64,000 nucleotides of DNA, taken from assembly GCA_910584685.1 (NCBI GenBank), contig CAJUAO010000012.1:36761-100760 (forward strand). Direction: 5' to 3'. Shown piece after piece: positions 52,145-60,421 of this stretch. Each line of letters begins with the position of its first letter. Within the stretch, counting starts at the first letter, position 1. The stretch is from an uncultured Lachnospiraceae bacterium. GTDB lineage: Bacteria; Bacillota; Clostridia; Lachnospirales; Lachnospiraceae. The position numbers were made by a program, and so were the translations under genes. The notes under the pieces are model-generated. The model did not search any database, had not been told where the DNA came from, and saw only the letters and a list, made by a program, of their open reading frames with translations.

Positions 52145-53329
52145 TCAATCATAGGGATGTATTTTTTCAGGAATAAGCTCAGCCATAGCATTTGCAGCAA
52201 GCCGTGTCAGGTCATAACGATACCACACATAATCAGAATCTGTAAATTGCATCCAAACCATAATTCCGTTCCAGCCATTTTCATATACAGACTTATATTT
52301 ATCTGCAAGCGTCATATTAATTTCTGCCCCATCATCATTATGTGTTTCACCGATAATACATGGCTTTTTATCCTTAAGTCCAAATTCGTAAGGAGATTTA
52401 TCCCATGGAAATCCAAACCAGGGCTTCTGCCAGTTATAATAGTGAGTGCTGTAAAAATCAAGGTATGCCTTACTGTCATCTGTCAATTTCCGGAGATATT
52501 CGTCGGATACCTTGTTTCCCTCGTATTCATCGGAATTATATTTTATAATGCCTATTCCGACAGTTACAAGAATATCACTGTTCTCATGAATTACCGCTGC
52601 GCACTTCCCAAAGAAATATGAAAGCTTCTCCCAGCCAATCCTTCCGCATTCCTCGTTTTCATATACCCAGTCAGGCTCATTCATAATATCTATTGCAAAG
52701 ATATATTCTTCATCTGCATATCTTGTACAGAATTCCTTTACATATTTTTCAGCGTACTTATCAGCTTTAGCCTTATCCGAAATAAGCGCCTGCCATTTTC
52801 CTGCGCTGCTTTTCGGTTCCTTGAAATGGTCAAAGGAAAGAAACGTAGGCATAACATATATTTTATGTTTTTCATCCAGCTTAAAAAGCCTGTCAAGATT
52901 ATCCCAGTGTTTCTCATTTATCCCGGTTATATTTCCCTCATTATCAAGCCTTATAATATCTTCGCCGTTACAGTTGAGCCATATTCTTGTACAGTTAATA
53001 TTATCGCCGGCAAGCCTTGCAAACTCATTATCCCAAAATTCTTCATCCATATTTCCAGTGAAATCGTTCCATTTCTGCCATGGAGTATTTACTCCGTTTA
53101 TCCAAAGTGTTCTGCCGTTTACGACAAAATCAGTACCTGCAATGCTTACTCTTGCAGAATGCTCTGATTTATGTTCAATCGTTTCCGTAGCTTTATTTTT
53201 ATCATCCTTTGAAGAGGCGTCTGTTTCCTTTCCGGTAATTTTAGCCGTTCCATTATTGCTGCTGCACGCGGAAAAAAGCAGCATTGCTGAAAGCGGCAGT
53301 AAAAATATTGTTTTGAGTTTTCTAAGCAT
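52145..53329 (-). CDS. GH5-like beta-mannanase/cellulase, lipoprotein
   Basis: 394 residues from the ATG at 53329 (AAGGAG site). MLRKLKTIFLLPLSAMLLFS then AC gives a lipoprotein signal with the lipobox cysteine near residue 22. A serine/threonine-rich linker follows to about 60. The barrel has NCTRIWLNCNG, the acid/base in DIMNEPDW (NEP motif) and the nucleophile in CIIGETHND. The combination is that of GH5 mannanase-like enzymes, so it should hydrolyse beta-mannans or glucans at the cell surface. It lies 31 bp after the M42 peptidase gene but is functionally unrelated. Confidence 0.85.
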   Translation of the reverse strand: MLRKLKTIFLLPLSAMLLFSACSSNNGTAKITGKETDASSKDDKNKATETIEHKSEHSARVSIAGTDFVVNGRTLWINGVNTPWQKWNDFTGNMDEEFWDNEFARLAGDNINCTRIWLNCNGEDIIRLDNEGNITGINEKHWDNLDRLFKLDEKHKIYVMPTFLSFDHFKEPKSSAGKWQALISDKAKADKYAEKYVKEFCTRYADEEYIFAIDIMNEPDWVYENEECGRIGWEKLSYFFGKCAAVIHENSDILVTVGIGIIKYNSDEYEGNKVSDEYLRKLTDDSKAYLDFYSTHYYNWQKPWFGFPWDKSPYEFGLKDKKPCIIGETHNDDGAEINMTLADKYKSVYENGWNGIMVWMQFTDSDYVWYRYDLTRLAANAMAELIPEKIHPYD

Positions 53330-53360
53330 AGCTATTCTCCTTATGTTATATATAGGACAT

Positions 53361-54404
53361 CTATACATATGCCGCAATAAGCCTAAGGGTATTTTCCACT
53401 CCGTCTCTATGGGAACGCTCATATCCGTGGGACGCATACACTCCGGGGCCTATAAGCCCATGCTTTGCGTCTGCGCCTCCGCTTATTGCCGCGTCCGCGT
53501 CGGAAGCGTAGTGAGGGTAAATATCGGCGGCATAATCTATTTTATTTTCCTTTGCCGTACTTACCAGCTTTTTTACGACATCATAATGGTATGGCCCTGC
53601 GCTGTCCTTTACGCATATTGATACCTGACGCTCCGTACATTTAAGGCCTTCTCCCACGCAGCCCATATCAACGGACAAAAGCTCTGTCACCTCGTCTGCT
53701 ATAGTCGCCGAGGCTCCGTGACCTACCTCCTCAAAAACTGTTATGTGCTCATATACCTTTCTTGACGGCGTTATGTTATTATCCTTTAAATACTTTGCGT
53801 ATCCCAGAAGTATGGCTGCGCTTAGCTTATCATCAAGGAAACGGCTTTTTATATAGCCTGTTTCTGTTATTCTTGTACGGGGCTCCACACATACGAAGCA
53901 GCCTGTTTCTATTCCCAGCCTTTCCGTATCCTCTGCATTTTTTACATTTTCATCTATAACTGCCTCAATCGTATCAAAGCTTCTCTTTTTGTCATTATAT
54001 TCACCGTTCACATGTATTGAAGCATTGATAAGCTGTATGGTTCCGGTATAAATTCTGTCGTCGTATGTGTATATACGGCAGTTTTCGCCCTCTATATTGT
54101 TTGCATTCAGCCCTCCGGCAGGAGATAACCGGAGCGCTCCGTTCCCTTTTACCTCTGCCACCATTGCGCCTAACGTGTCCGTGTGGGCCATCAGCACAAG
54201 TCCGTTTCCTAAGCCTCCCATGTCCACCAGTATACCGCCCTTTACGGTTTTAACAGGAGTATAGCCTAAACGTGTATATTCCTCCATAAGGTAATCGCAT
54301 ACCTTTTCGGTAAAGCCTGTAGGACTGTCGATTGATATAAGCTTTTCTGCCTGCTCTAAAATATAGTCTATGTATTTCTTCATTTTTGTTTTCACGCCCT
54401 TCAT
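53361..54404 (-). CDS. M42-family aminopeptidase
   Basis: 347 residues. Metal and catalytic residues appear in order: VLMAHTDTLG (His, Asp), SRFLDDKLSAAILLG (bridging Asp), TVFEEVGHGAS (catalytic Glu pair), LSVDMG (Asp) and the C-terminal YASHGYERSH (His). M42 enzymes are cobalt or zinc aminopeptidases forming dodecamers. An ATG seven codons in (54383) is an alternative start; the far one has no strong site. Confidence 0.87.
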   Translation of the reverse strand: MKGVKTKMKKYIDYILEQAEKLISIDSPTGFTEKVCDYLMEEYTRLGYTPVKTVKGGILVDMGGLGNGLVLMAHTDTLGAMVAEVKGNGALRLSPAGGLNANNIEGENCRIYTYDDRIYTGTIQLINASIHVNGEYNDKKRSFDTIEAVIDENVKNAEDTERLGIETGCFVCVEPRTRITETGYIKSRFLDDKLSAAILLGYAKYLKDNNITPSRKVYEHITVFEEVGHGASATIADEVTELLSVDMGCVGEGLKCTERQVSICVKDSAGPYHYDVVKKLVSTAKENKIDYAADIYPHYASDADAAISGGADAKHGLIGPGVYASHGYERSHRDGVENTLRLIAAYV

Positions 54405-54662
54405 GTATTTTATTAGATACTTTATTATAATTTATCATTCTTCATAAAGTCAACAAATTACATTATAATATTTATTAACTTCAGAAATGCAGGAGAAAAG
54501 ATTTTATAATCAGATTAAATAAATTTTATTTATTACTGGACTAATTATTTTTGGTCTGTTATAATCAAAGTACATTGCTTGTTTTTCTGTTCTTTTTGTA
54601 TGTCAGATGATATATTCAAGTGTAAAGTATCGTACTACAAAATACTTAACGGAGAATATTTT

Positions 54663-55472
54663 ATGATGAACAAAAAAGAACTTATAAATGAAACAAAACC
54701 ACTAATTGAAACCACGGTAACAGCAAACAGGGAGCATAAGGACAAAGTATTTCGACTTCTCTTTAATAATAAGAAAAATCTTATGGACTTGTACAATGCT
54801 CTTAACAAATCAAATTACACTAATGAAAAAGATTTTACAATAAATACACTTGATAATGCTATATTTATGTCTATGAAAAATGATATTTCATTTATTGTAG
54901 GCAGCGATATGTGTTTGTATGAACACCAATCAACGGTTTGTCCAAATATGCCGTTGCGGGGATTATTTTACATAAGCGAGCTTTACAAAAGGATAAAAGA
55001 GGAGAAACGACTATATTCATCTACGCTTATTGATATCCCTACTCCTTACTACATAGTTTTCTATAATGGAATAAAAAATATGGAAGACATAACTATACAA
55101 AGATTATCAGATGCCTTTTTAAATAAAAATAAAAAATATGAAGCTATAAGTATTGCAATAGACGAATGTATAAAACAAAATATACTTTCTGACTTTTTAA
55201 AGAAGCACAGAGCGGAGGTGGTGAACATGTCAATATTCGAATATGACGAGGAAGAAGCTAAAGAGGTTTTCAGGGAGGATGGACGTATCGAGGGAATGCT
55301 TCAGGCAAAAACCATGGATATTTTAGAACTGTTGGAGGACATAGGTGAAATATCCCAACCTCTTAAAAATAAAATATGTTCTCAGACTGATGTGGATATA
55401 TTAAGAAAATGGCTTAAGGCTGCGGCAAAATCAAGCAGCCTTGAAGAATTTGAAAGCCTTATGGTAAAATAG
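54663..55472 (+). CDS. Rpn-family PD-(D/E)XK nuclease / transposase-like protein
   Basis: 269 residues from the ATG at 54663 (CGGAG eight bases upstream). HKDKVFRLLFNNKKNLMDLYNALN opens the Rpn fold, and DMCLYEHQSTVCPNMPLRGLFYIS contains the E-x-Q catalytic element. TPYYIVFYNG follows, and the C-terminal part (about 200-269) with a repeated acidic EEE...REDG region is typical. Rpn proteins cleave DNA and stimulate RecA-independent recombination. It is isolated, on the opposite strand to flagellin, and separated from it by a shared terminator. Confidence 0.85.
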   Translation: MMNKKELINETKPLIETTVTANREHKDKVFRLLFNNKKNLMDLYNALNKSNYTNEKDFTINTLDNAIFMSMKNDISFIVGSDMCLYEHQSTVCPNMPLRGLFYISELYKRIKEEKRLYSSTLIDIPTPYYIVFYNGIKNMEDITIQRLSDAFLNKNKKYEAISIAIDECIKQNILSDFLKKHRAEVVNMSIFEYDEEEAKEVFREDGRIEGMLQAKTMDILELLEDIGEISQPLKNKICSQTDVDILRKWLKAAAKSSSLEEFESLMVK

Positions 55473-55539
55473 TTATATGCTCCCTTCTAAGCAGACAAGT
55501 GAATTAACAAAAGCTTGTTACTTAGGAGGGAGCATATAA
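55473..55539. terminator. Bidirectional terminator between rpn-like and flagellin genes
   Basis: A 19-bp stem (55473-55491 with 55521-55539) has one mismatch and reads TTATATGCTCCC / GGGAGCATATAA at its base. An inner CAAG/CTTG pair extends it. Confidence 0.75.
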
Positions 55540-55569
55540 ATTTACCTGCAATATGACTCTTAATTACTA

Positions 55570-57387
55570 CTAGCTAAGCAATGAGAGAACTCCCTGATTA
55601 GCCTGATTAGCCTGCGCAAGCATTGACTGGCCTGCCTGCTGGAGTATGCTATTCTTTGAGTAATTAACCATTTCCTCAGCCATATCTGTGTCGCGGATAC
55701 GTGACTCTGCAGAAGTAGTGTTCTCAACTACGTTGTCTAAGTTTGCAATAGTATGCTCAAGCCTGTTCTGAACTGCACCGAGAGCTGAACGCTGTGATGA
55801 TACCGTAGCAATAGCGTCTGATATTGCGTCAATAGCATATGTTGCATCTGCTCCTGTTTCGTCCATAACATTTATTCCCTTTATGCCAAGTCCCGCTGCC
55901 GACATGGAATCAATATTTACATTGATTTTATTTGTCATATCAGCGTCTGCGCCTACATGGAGATTAAAAGATAATCCGTTATCTACGGCAACCTTGCCCT
56001 TTGTAATTTCGAAAGTTCCATCTCCATTATTTTTAACCTCTGATAATGTAGTTTCATCTGCTCCAATATCTGAAGCCGCCTTTAGGGCCTCTGCCATCTT
56101 ATCATAGGCTTCGTTCAGGGAAATTTCAGTTACCCTTTCAGAAGCAGATGGAAGCGAATAATAGGTATTTGTACCATCATTTACATACATTCCTTCCTTT
56201 ACAAGCTCTGCAATATCATCTGCGGTATATGCTGTTCCATCCTCTTTCGTTGTTACTCCTACCGTATATTCATCTCCGGTAATTGTTCCGTCAGACGCCA
56301 GCTTGCTGCCAATTTTTACTGTATCTCCTGCTGATAATGTCTTTATCTTTTCCTGAATACCGTCAATTGTTGCAATACCATTAGGAGAAGGTACTGTTCC
56401 TGTCTTTCCTGTAGCAGCAATAGTATATTCTTCACCACCTGCTACAGTATAATCAGCTGCTGCTGCATTATTCGCAGGCGTATTTTCGTAAAAACCTGCA
56501 ACAGAGTTTCCTGTTGTATTTGCAGCATAATATGTGTAAGTTTTTCCATCCGCTTCCACAGTATCTCCTGCTGCCCAGCTAATTGTATTTGGTGCGGTAT
56601 CCAATGCTGTATTCGCATTACCAACAACCGTCTTTGTCTTCCCGTCAGTTACAATAGTGTCACCATCCCGCATGGTTGTTTCGTTTCCGTCTGCATCCTT
56701 CCATTTGCTGTCGGTTGTATCATATGTGTAAGCAACACCGTTTTGAATTAACTTATCTCCTTCAGTATTACTGTATTCCTTAATAGACTGATAATCATCA
56801 GCCTTTGACGAGCCGACTATTGTGTACTCTGTTCCTCCAATTGATACCTTGCTTCCAACAGATAGAGCATCCGCCGTAAAAACAGCTTTCCCTTTATCAT
56901 CTGCAGCATCAGCCAAAGAGCCCTTAAGTCCTGCATCATGTGCATTCAATGTCTTTGTTCCCTTTGTTCCGTCACCCTTTAACAGATACGTCTCATTAAA
57001 CTTAGTTGTTTCAGCAACCCTGTCAATCTCAGTTACAAGCTGGTCAATTTCAGCCTGAATAGCCTGACGGTCTGACTCTGAATTTGTGCCGTTTGCTGCC
57101 TGTGTGGCAAGCTCATTCATTCTCTGAAGCATATCATGTACTTCCGTCAACGCGCCCTCTGCTGTCTGTACGGCTGACACTCCGTCCTCAGCATTTGTTG
57201 CAGCGCGGTCAAGACCTCTTATCTGTTTTCTCATCTTCTCAGATATTGTAAGCCCTGCCGCATCATCTGCTGCTCTGTTGATTTTATAGCCGCTTGACAG
57301 CTTTTCTGTTGACTTTGCCTGTGAACCTGCTGTTATTCCTAACATTCTGTTGGCATTCATTGCCTGCATATTGTGTTGTACTACCAT
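55570..57387 (-). CDS. fliC: Flagellin
   Basis: 605 residues. The conserved N-terminal D0/D1 region (MVVQHNMQAMNANRMLGI to about 160, with AADDAAGLTISEKMRKQIRGL) and C-terminal D1/D0 region (from about 510, ending NQGVLSLLS) bracket a long variable middle (about 165-490). The middle has repeated G-x-x-Y-T segments and is the surface-exposed, antigenic part. The export and polymerisation ends are intact. The leader has a hairpin with GGA in its loop and GGA in the ribosome site, expected CsrA targets. csrA lies directly upstream. No sigma-28 promoter is seen between csrA and this gene. Confidence 0.95.
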   Translation of the reverse strand: MVVQHNMQAMNANRMLGITAGSQAKSTEKLSSGYKINRAADDAAGLTISEKMRKQIRGLDRAATNAEDGVSAVQTAEGALTEVHDMLQRMNELATQAANGTNSESDRQAIQAEIDQLVTEIDRVAETTKFNETYLLKGDGTKGTKTLNAHDAGLKGSLADAADDKGKAVFTADALSVGSKVSIGGTEYTIVGSSKADDYQSIKEYSNTEGDKLIQNGVAYTYDTTDSKWKDADGNETTMRDGDTIVTDGKTKTVVGNANTALDTAPNTISWAAGDTVEADGKTYTYYAANTTGNSVAGFYENTPANNAAAADYTVAGGEEYTIAATGKTGTVPSPNGIATIDGIQEKIKTLSAGDTVKIGSKLASDGTITGDEYTVGVTTKEDGTAYTADDIAELVKEGMYVNDGTNTYYSLPSASERVTEISLNEAYDKMAEALKAASDIGADETTLSEVKNNGDGTFEITKGKVAVDNGLSFNLHVGADADMTNKINVNIDSMSAAGLGIKGINVMDETGADATYAIDAISDAIATVSSQRSALGAVQNRLEHTIANLDNVVENTTSAESRIRDTDMAEEMVNYSKNSILQQAGQSMLAQANQANQGVLSLLS

Positions 57388-57395
57388 AATTTTGT

Positions 57396-57446
57396 ACCTC
57401 CGTGTTTAATATTTTTTTATATACCAAAAACTCCGTTTTCTGGTAT
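57396..57446 (-). promoter_or_regulatory. Flagellin leader: CsrA-type hairpin and GGA in the ribosome site
   Basis: On the minus strand ATACCAGAAAAC-GGA-GTTTTTGGTAT (57421-57446) forms a stem with GGA in the loop. A second GGA lies in CACGGAGGT (57396-57404), the ribosome site of flagellin. Two GGA sites, one in a hairpin and one over the Shine-Dalgarno sequence, match the CsrA repression site of the hag leader in Bacillus. Confidence 0.75.
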
Positions 57447-57495
57447 TTTTATAATAAGCAGACCCCTAGGTTAGCCTGCGTTATTAACTGCATTT

Positions 57496-57762
57496 TTACA
57501 TTTCATTTAAGCTTTCTTTTCTCTGCCTGCGTTTCTCCTCCATAATTATCCGGTTAATCTTATGCTGGGCCTCCTCAGAAATACTTTTTTCGCTATAGTA
57601 TGGCGTTTTTTTGCCTTTTCCTGCATTGCTTCTTACTATGTTTATTTCCTTGGGAGCCTCAATCAAAAGGTGAATATTATTTGACGAGCCTCCGGAAAAT
57701 ATTACCTTTACATCATTTCCAATATCTATAAATTCTCCCGGTTTAAGCGTAAGCTTTAGCAT
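57496..57762 (-). CDS. csrA: Carbon storage regulator CsrA with C-terminal extension
   Basis: 88 residues from the ATG at 57762 (AAGGAGG in front); the frame to 57885 includes unlikely upstream codons. MLKLTLKPGEFIDIGNDVKV, then HLLIEAPKEINIVR with the conserved C-terminal RNA-binding arginine (near 44), is the CsrA core. The tail (about 50-88, KGKKTPYYSEKS... and a basic end) is longer than in most CsrA proteins. CsrA represses flagellin translation and is counteracted by FliW, whose gene is not in the window. It shares an operon with flagellin and lies 49 bp from the left recombination site. Confidence 0.92.
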   Translation of the reverse strand: MLKLTLKPGEFIDIGNDVKVIFSGGSSNNIHLLIEAPKEINIVRSNAGKGKKTPYYSEKSISEEAQHKINRIIMEEKRRQRKESLNEM

Positions 57763-57810
57763 TCCCCTAACCTCCTTGTTTTTTTCAGTCTCGTGGTTTA
57801 TTTTGAAATA

Positions 57811-57837
57811 TGCAACACTTCTCTTACAAATGTTGCA
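57811..57837 (+). repeat. Left recombination site of invertible segment (27 bp)
   Basis: The site is TGCAACA-C-TTCTCTTACAAATGTTGCA in two parts: arms TGCAACACTT and AAATGTTGCA around the 7-bp spacer CTCTTAC. It is the inverted copy of 58543-58569 with one mismatch. The paired arms and short asymmetric core are what a tyrosine recombinase needs. Confidence 0.88.
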
Positions 57838-57856
57838 AAAAGATTGGAGGGATACA

Positions 57857-58462
57857 ATGTCAACTACAGAGCCTATAAGAAACACAATAGAATTAAGCCG
57901 TTTTATGGACTATTACAAAACAGAATGTGCAAATCACAGAAACTATGCAATGATTATGCTAGGATTATACTCGGCGCTGCGAATAAGCGATATTTTAAAT
58001 TTAAAGTGGAGTGATATTTATGACTTTAAGGGAGGAAAAATCAAGTCAGCCGTTACCGTAAAAGAACAAAAAACAGGAAAAATCAATAATTTTGCGTTGA
58101 ATAATCACATTCAGCAGGCCCTTTCCTTATATCTTCGTAAAAAGAGCATATCTGCTGATGAATATGTATTTTGTCAGCGTCTTCATCCAAATAAACCAAT
58201 ATGCCGTTCACAAGCCTATAGGATTGTAAGGAAGGCTGCCAATGCCACTGTTTTTAATGAAAGTCATATAAGCTGCCATTCCCTTAGGAAAACCTTTGGA
58301 TATCACGCATGGAAGCAGGGCATACCGCCTGCATTGCTTATGGATATATATAATCATTCTTCTTATAAGGTAACAAAAAAATATCTTGGAATAAGTCAGG
58401 ATGAGAGAAATTCCGTATATCTAAAGCTTGACTATAGCAATGAGGGCTTCACTAATAGCTGA
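57857..58462 (+). CDS. Tyrosine recombinase (small FimB/XerC-like invertase)
   Basis: 201 residues from the ATG at 57857 (GGAGGG in front). Catalytic residues are seen in GLYSALRISDILNLKW (Arg I), EQKTGK (Lys), SCHSLRKTFGYHAW (His-x-x-Arg), IYNHSSYKVT (His/Trp position) and TKKYLGI (Tyr nucleophile, about 181). The N-terminal core-binding domain of phage integrases is absent, as in small fim-type invertases. The gene fills the segment between two inverted 27-bp sites (57811-57837, 58543-58569). It probably inverts its own segment beside csrA-flagellin. There are no attachment sites or phage genes nearby. Confidence 0.92.
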   Translation: MSTTEPIRNTIELSRFMDYYKTECANHRNYAMIMLGLYSALRISDILNLKWSDIYDFKGGKIKSAVTVKEQKTGKINNFALNNHIQQALSLYLRKKSISADEYVFCQRLHPNKPICRSQAYRIVRKAANATVFNESHISCHSLRKTFGYHAWKQGIPPALLMDIYNHSSYKVTKKYLGISQDERNSVYLKLDYSNEGFTNS

Positions 58463-58497
58463 TTTTTTATTTTTTTGAAAAAAATTTAAATGGGGGT

Positions 58498-58523
58498 TAA
58501 GTTTTTAAAATGAAAACCGATAA
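58498..58523 (+). promoter_or_regulatory. Sigma-28 (SigD)-like promoter inside the invertible segment, pointing out
   Basis: TAAG (58498-58501), a 14-bp spacer and ACCGATAA (58516-58523) resemble the SigD consensus TAAA-N15-GCCGATAT. It reads rightward, away from csrA-flagellin. After inversion it would lie close to the left site and read into csrA. Function is inferred. Confidence 0.6.
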
Positions 58524-58542
58524 CTTATATGTAGATGAAAAA

Positions 58543-58569
58543 TGCAACATTTGTAAGAGAAATGTTGCA
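58543..58569 (-). repeat. Right recombination site of invertible segment (27 bp), also terminator-like
   Basis: Arms TGCAACATTT and AAATGTTGCA are perfect complements around GTAAGAG. The same 7-bp spacer appears inverted in the left site. TTTTTATTATT follows on the plus strand, so it may also end the recombinase transcript. Confidence 0.88.
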
Positions 58570-58779
58570 TTTTTATTATTTATTGCCATTTTTTCAATAA
58601 AAATTTATTTAAACGGAAATTTATAAATCTGCCTTTATCAGGCTTGTTGTTTTAAAACAATAATTTGTCCAAAAAAATGTCAAGAGCTTTAACTCTTTTA
58701 GCTAAAACCGACACTTGCAAATTCTGCAGAGCCAAATTTGTGGTTGCATAACGAAGCTTCCTATTATGTAAATTAAAAA
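58570..58779. other. Intergenic region right of the invertible segment
   Basis: No gene. A minus-strand TTGACA (58678-58683) has no good -10 at proper distance. In the flipped state a promoter here would drive the recombinase. Confidence 0.4.
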
Positions 58780-58884
58780 GCATAGAGCTGCAGCATCAGA
58801 AAAAATATATACAGAATATTAAGAATAAGGTTATACGCCATACAATATCCTGTATATTAATTTCTTACTGCTACAGCTCCATGC
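58780..58884 (-). terminator. Long terminator hairpin after the first DHH gene
   Basis: GCATAGAGCTGCAGCA (58780-58795) pairs with TGCTACAGCTCCATGC (58869-58884) with two G-U pairs. An inner stem has AATATACAG/CTGTATATT-like segments. On the minus strand TTTTTAATTT follows. Confidence 0.7.
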
Positions 58885-58896
58885 CTGTTTAAATTT

Positions 58897-60387
58897 TTAC
58901 ACCTTCTCATACGTATATTTAAACACATCACCCTTAACTATGTATATATCATGCTCGTCATCATAGGTATAGCAGAGATAATCTCCCTTGTCTCCATGCA
59001 TATATGTCTCATAATCCCACTTGGAAAAAACCTTGGTGGGCTTATCAATCATTTTTGCGCATATTTTAGCTCCGCCTCTGCTTTTGCACCTGTTGGCATA
59101 GGGCATAAGCTCGTATATTTTATTATCCCTTATGGCTCTTACCGAAGGAGAATAATCATAGCTCTTTTCATAGCCGCCAGGAATAATTTCGTATTTTTTT
59201 TCAAAGGCTCCTTTTTCTATCGGATATATCTCCCCAAAATATCCAATCATAAGATATATTTCTTCAGACGCCCTCACAAACATATCGCCCTCTAAGGTTC
59301 TCACATTACATTCTGTTCCCTCCTTAAATATATCTGTTGTTCTTACATATCCGTATATATTAGGCTTTTTCTCATATACCCCAAAGCCCTCCAAATCATC
59401 TATTCCATCCTTAGCATATATTACATTATATGTGTCGTAATATTCCTCAACCCTTGAGAATAAGTACGCCTCAATACTCATATCGTCATAGTTCTGAACA
59501 AACTGGGATTTACTTATAAAGCCTCCGGCTTTATTTAGGTGACCTCCTCCGTTTCCCACACCTCTTGTAAGGTATTCAGCCATTTCACTTGCGGAAACCT
59601 CAGGCACGCAGCTTCTTAAGGAAAGCTTATAGCCCTCATTACATTCATTGAAGATAATGCATACGTCTATGCTGTCTACCTGCAATATTAAATCCCCCAC
59701 AAGTCCCAGTATGTTAGGGTCGCATGGATTAGACTTTATTACCGACAGTCTCTTTTTTTCATCATAGCTGTATCTTATCATGGCTATTCCTGCCGTCTCA
59801 AGCTCCTGAAGTGTAAAGTTTGAATGGGTAAGCCTGTTTAAAAGCATTTTATTTATGCTTAAATATTCAATCATATCCATTTCAATAGGATGTCTCATTT
59901 CCGACAGCTCGTTGCTGTCCATAAAAAGCCCGTAGTAAAGCGCCGTAGATATATTTATATCCTTGTTTACATCATAGCCCTCGCTTCGAAGCATATCAAA
60001 TATAATGGTGGAGCAGCTTACTATATTGTTTCTTATCTCCGCCATATCATCAGAATGCTTTCCCGTATTGTGATGGTCTATCATAGCTATATTTTCCCCG
60101 TCAAAATGCGTCACGTTTCCCTCTCCGTACTGACAGTCGACAGTAATTAAAAGCTCAGGCTTTATAGGACTTGTCACATATTCTACAGGTATTTCCATCT
60201 CCTTTATCATAAGAAGAATGTTGCTTTTTGTAATCTTGTTTATTCCTCCGTATATAAGGCGTACATTTTTACCCTTATCCTTAAAATATCTGTATAAGCC
60301 GTAGCCTGAGCCTACAGCGTCTGCATCAGGATTGTCGTGCATTTGTATAACTATTTCATTAAATTTGTCAAGCGTACTTAATTTCAT
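58897..60387 (-). CDS. DHH/DHHA1 phosphoesterase (NrnA/GdpP-like) with C-terminal extension
   Basis: 496 residues from the ATG at 60387 (AAGGGA site). DHH motifs: HDNPDADAVGSG (about 17-28), TVDCQYG, IDHHNTG (about 102-108), and DHHA1 GNGGGHLNKAGG (near 290). These hold a Mn centre that cuts short oligonucleotides or cyclic dinucleotides. About 180 further residues (from about 320) form an extra domain of unknown role. Another DHH gene lies at 62161..63081. It follows the TIR gene by 34 bp. If it acts on cyclic dinucleotides it might link to the c-di-GMP genes, but no substrate evidence is present. Confidence 0.83.
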   Translation of the reverse strand: MKLSTLDKFNEIVIQMHDNPDADAVGSGYGLYRYFKDKGKNVRLIYGGINKITKSNILLMIKEMEIPVEYVTSPIKPELLITVDCQYGEGNVTHFDGENIAMIDHHNTGKHSDDMAEIRNNIVSCSTIIFDMLRSEGYDVNKDINISTALYYGLFMDSNELSEMRHPIEMDMIEYLSINKMLLNRLTHSNFTLQELETAGIAMIRYSYDEKKRLSVIKSNPCDPNILGLVGDLILQVDSIDVCIIFNECNEGYKLSLRSCVPEVSASEMAEYLTRGVGNGGGHLNKAGGFISKSQFVQNYDDMSIEAYLFSRVEEYYDTYNVIYAKDGIDDLEGFGVYEKKPNIYGYVRTTDIFKEGTECNVRTLEGDMFVRASEEIYLMIGYFGEIYPIEKGAFEKKYEIIPGGYEKSYDYSPSVRAIRDNKIYELMPYANRCKSRGGAKICAKMIDKPTKVFSKWDYETYMHGDKGDYLCYTYDDEHDIYIVKGDVFKYTYEKV

Positions 60388-60421
60388 ATTTTTATTCCCT
60401 TCTGTCGGCTTTAACGGCTTT

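Noticed and set aside
58541..58571. Hairpin after the recombinase as only a terminator
   Set aside because: The same 27 bp occurs inverted before the gene with identical 7-bp spacer, which a terminator does not explain; it may do both.
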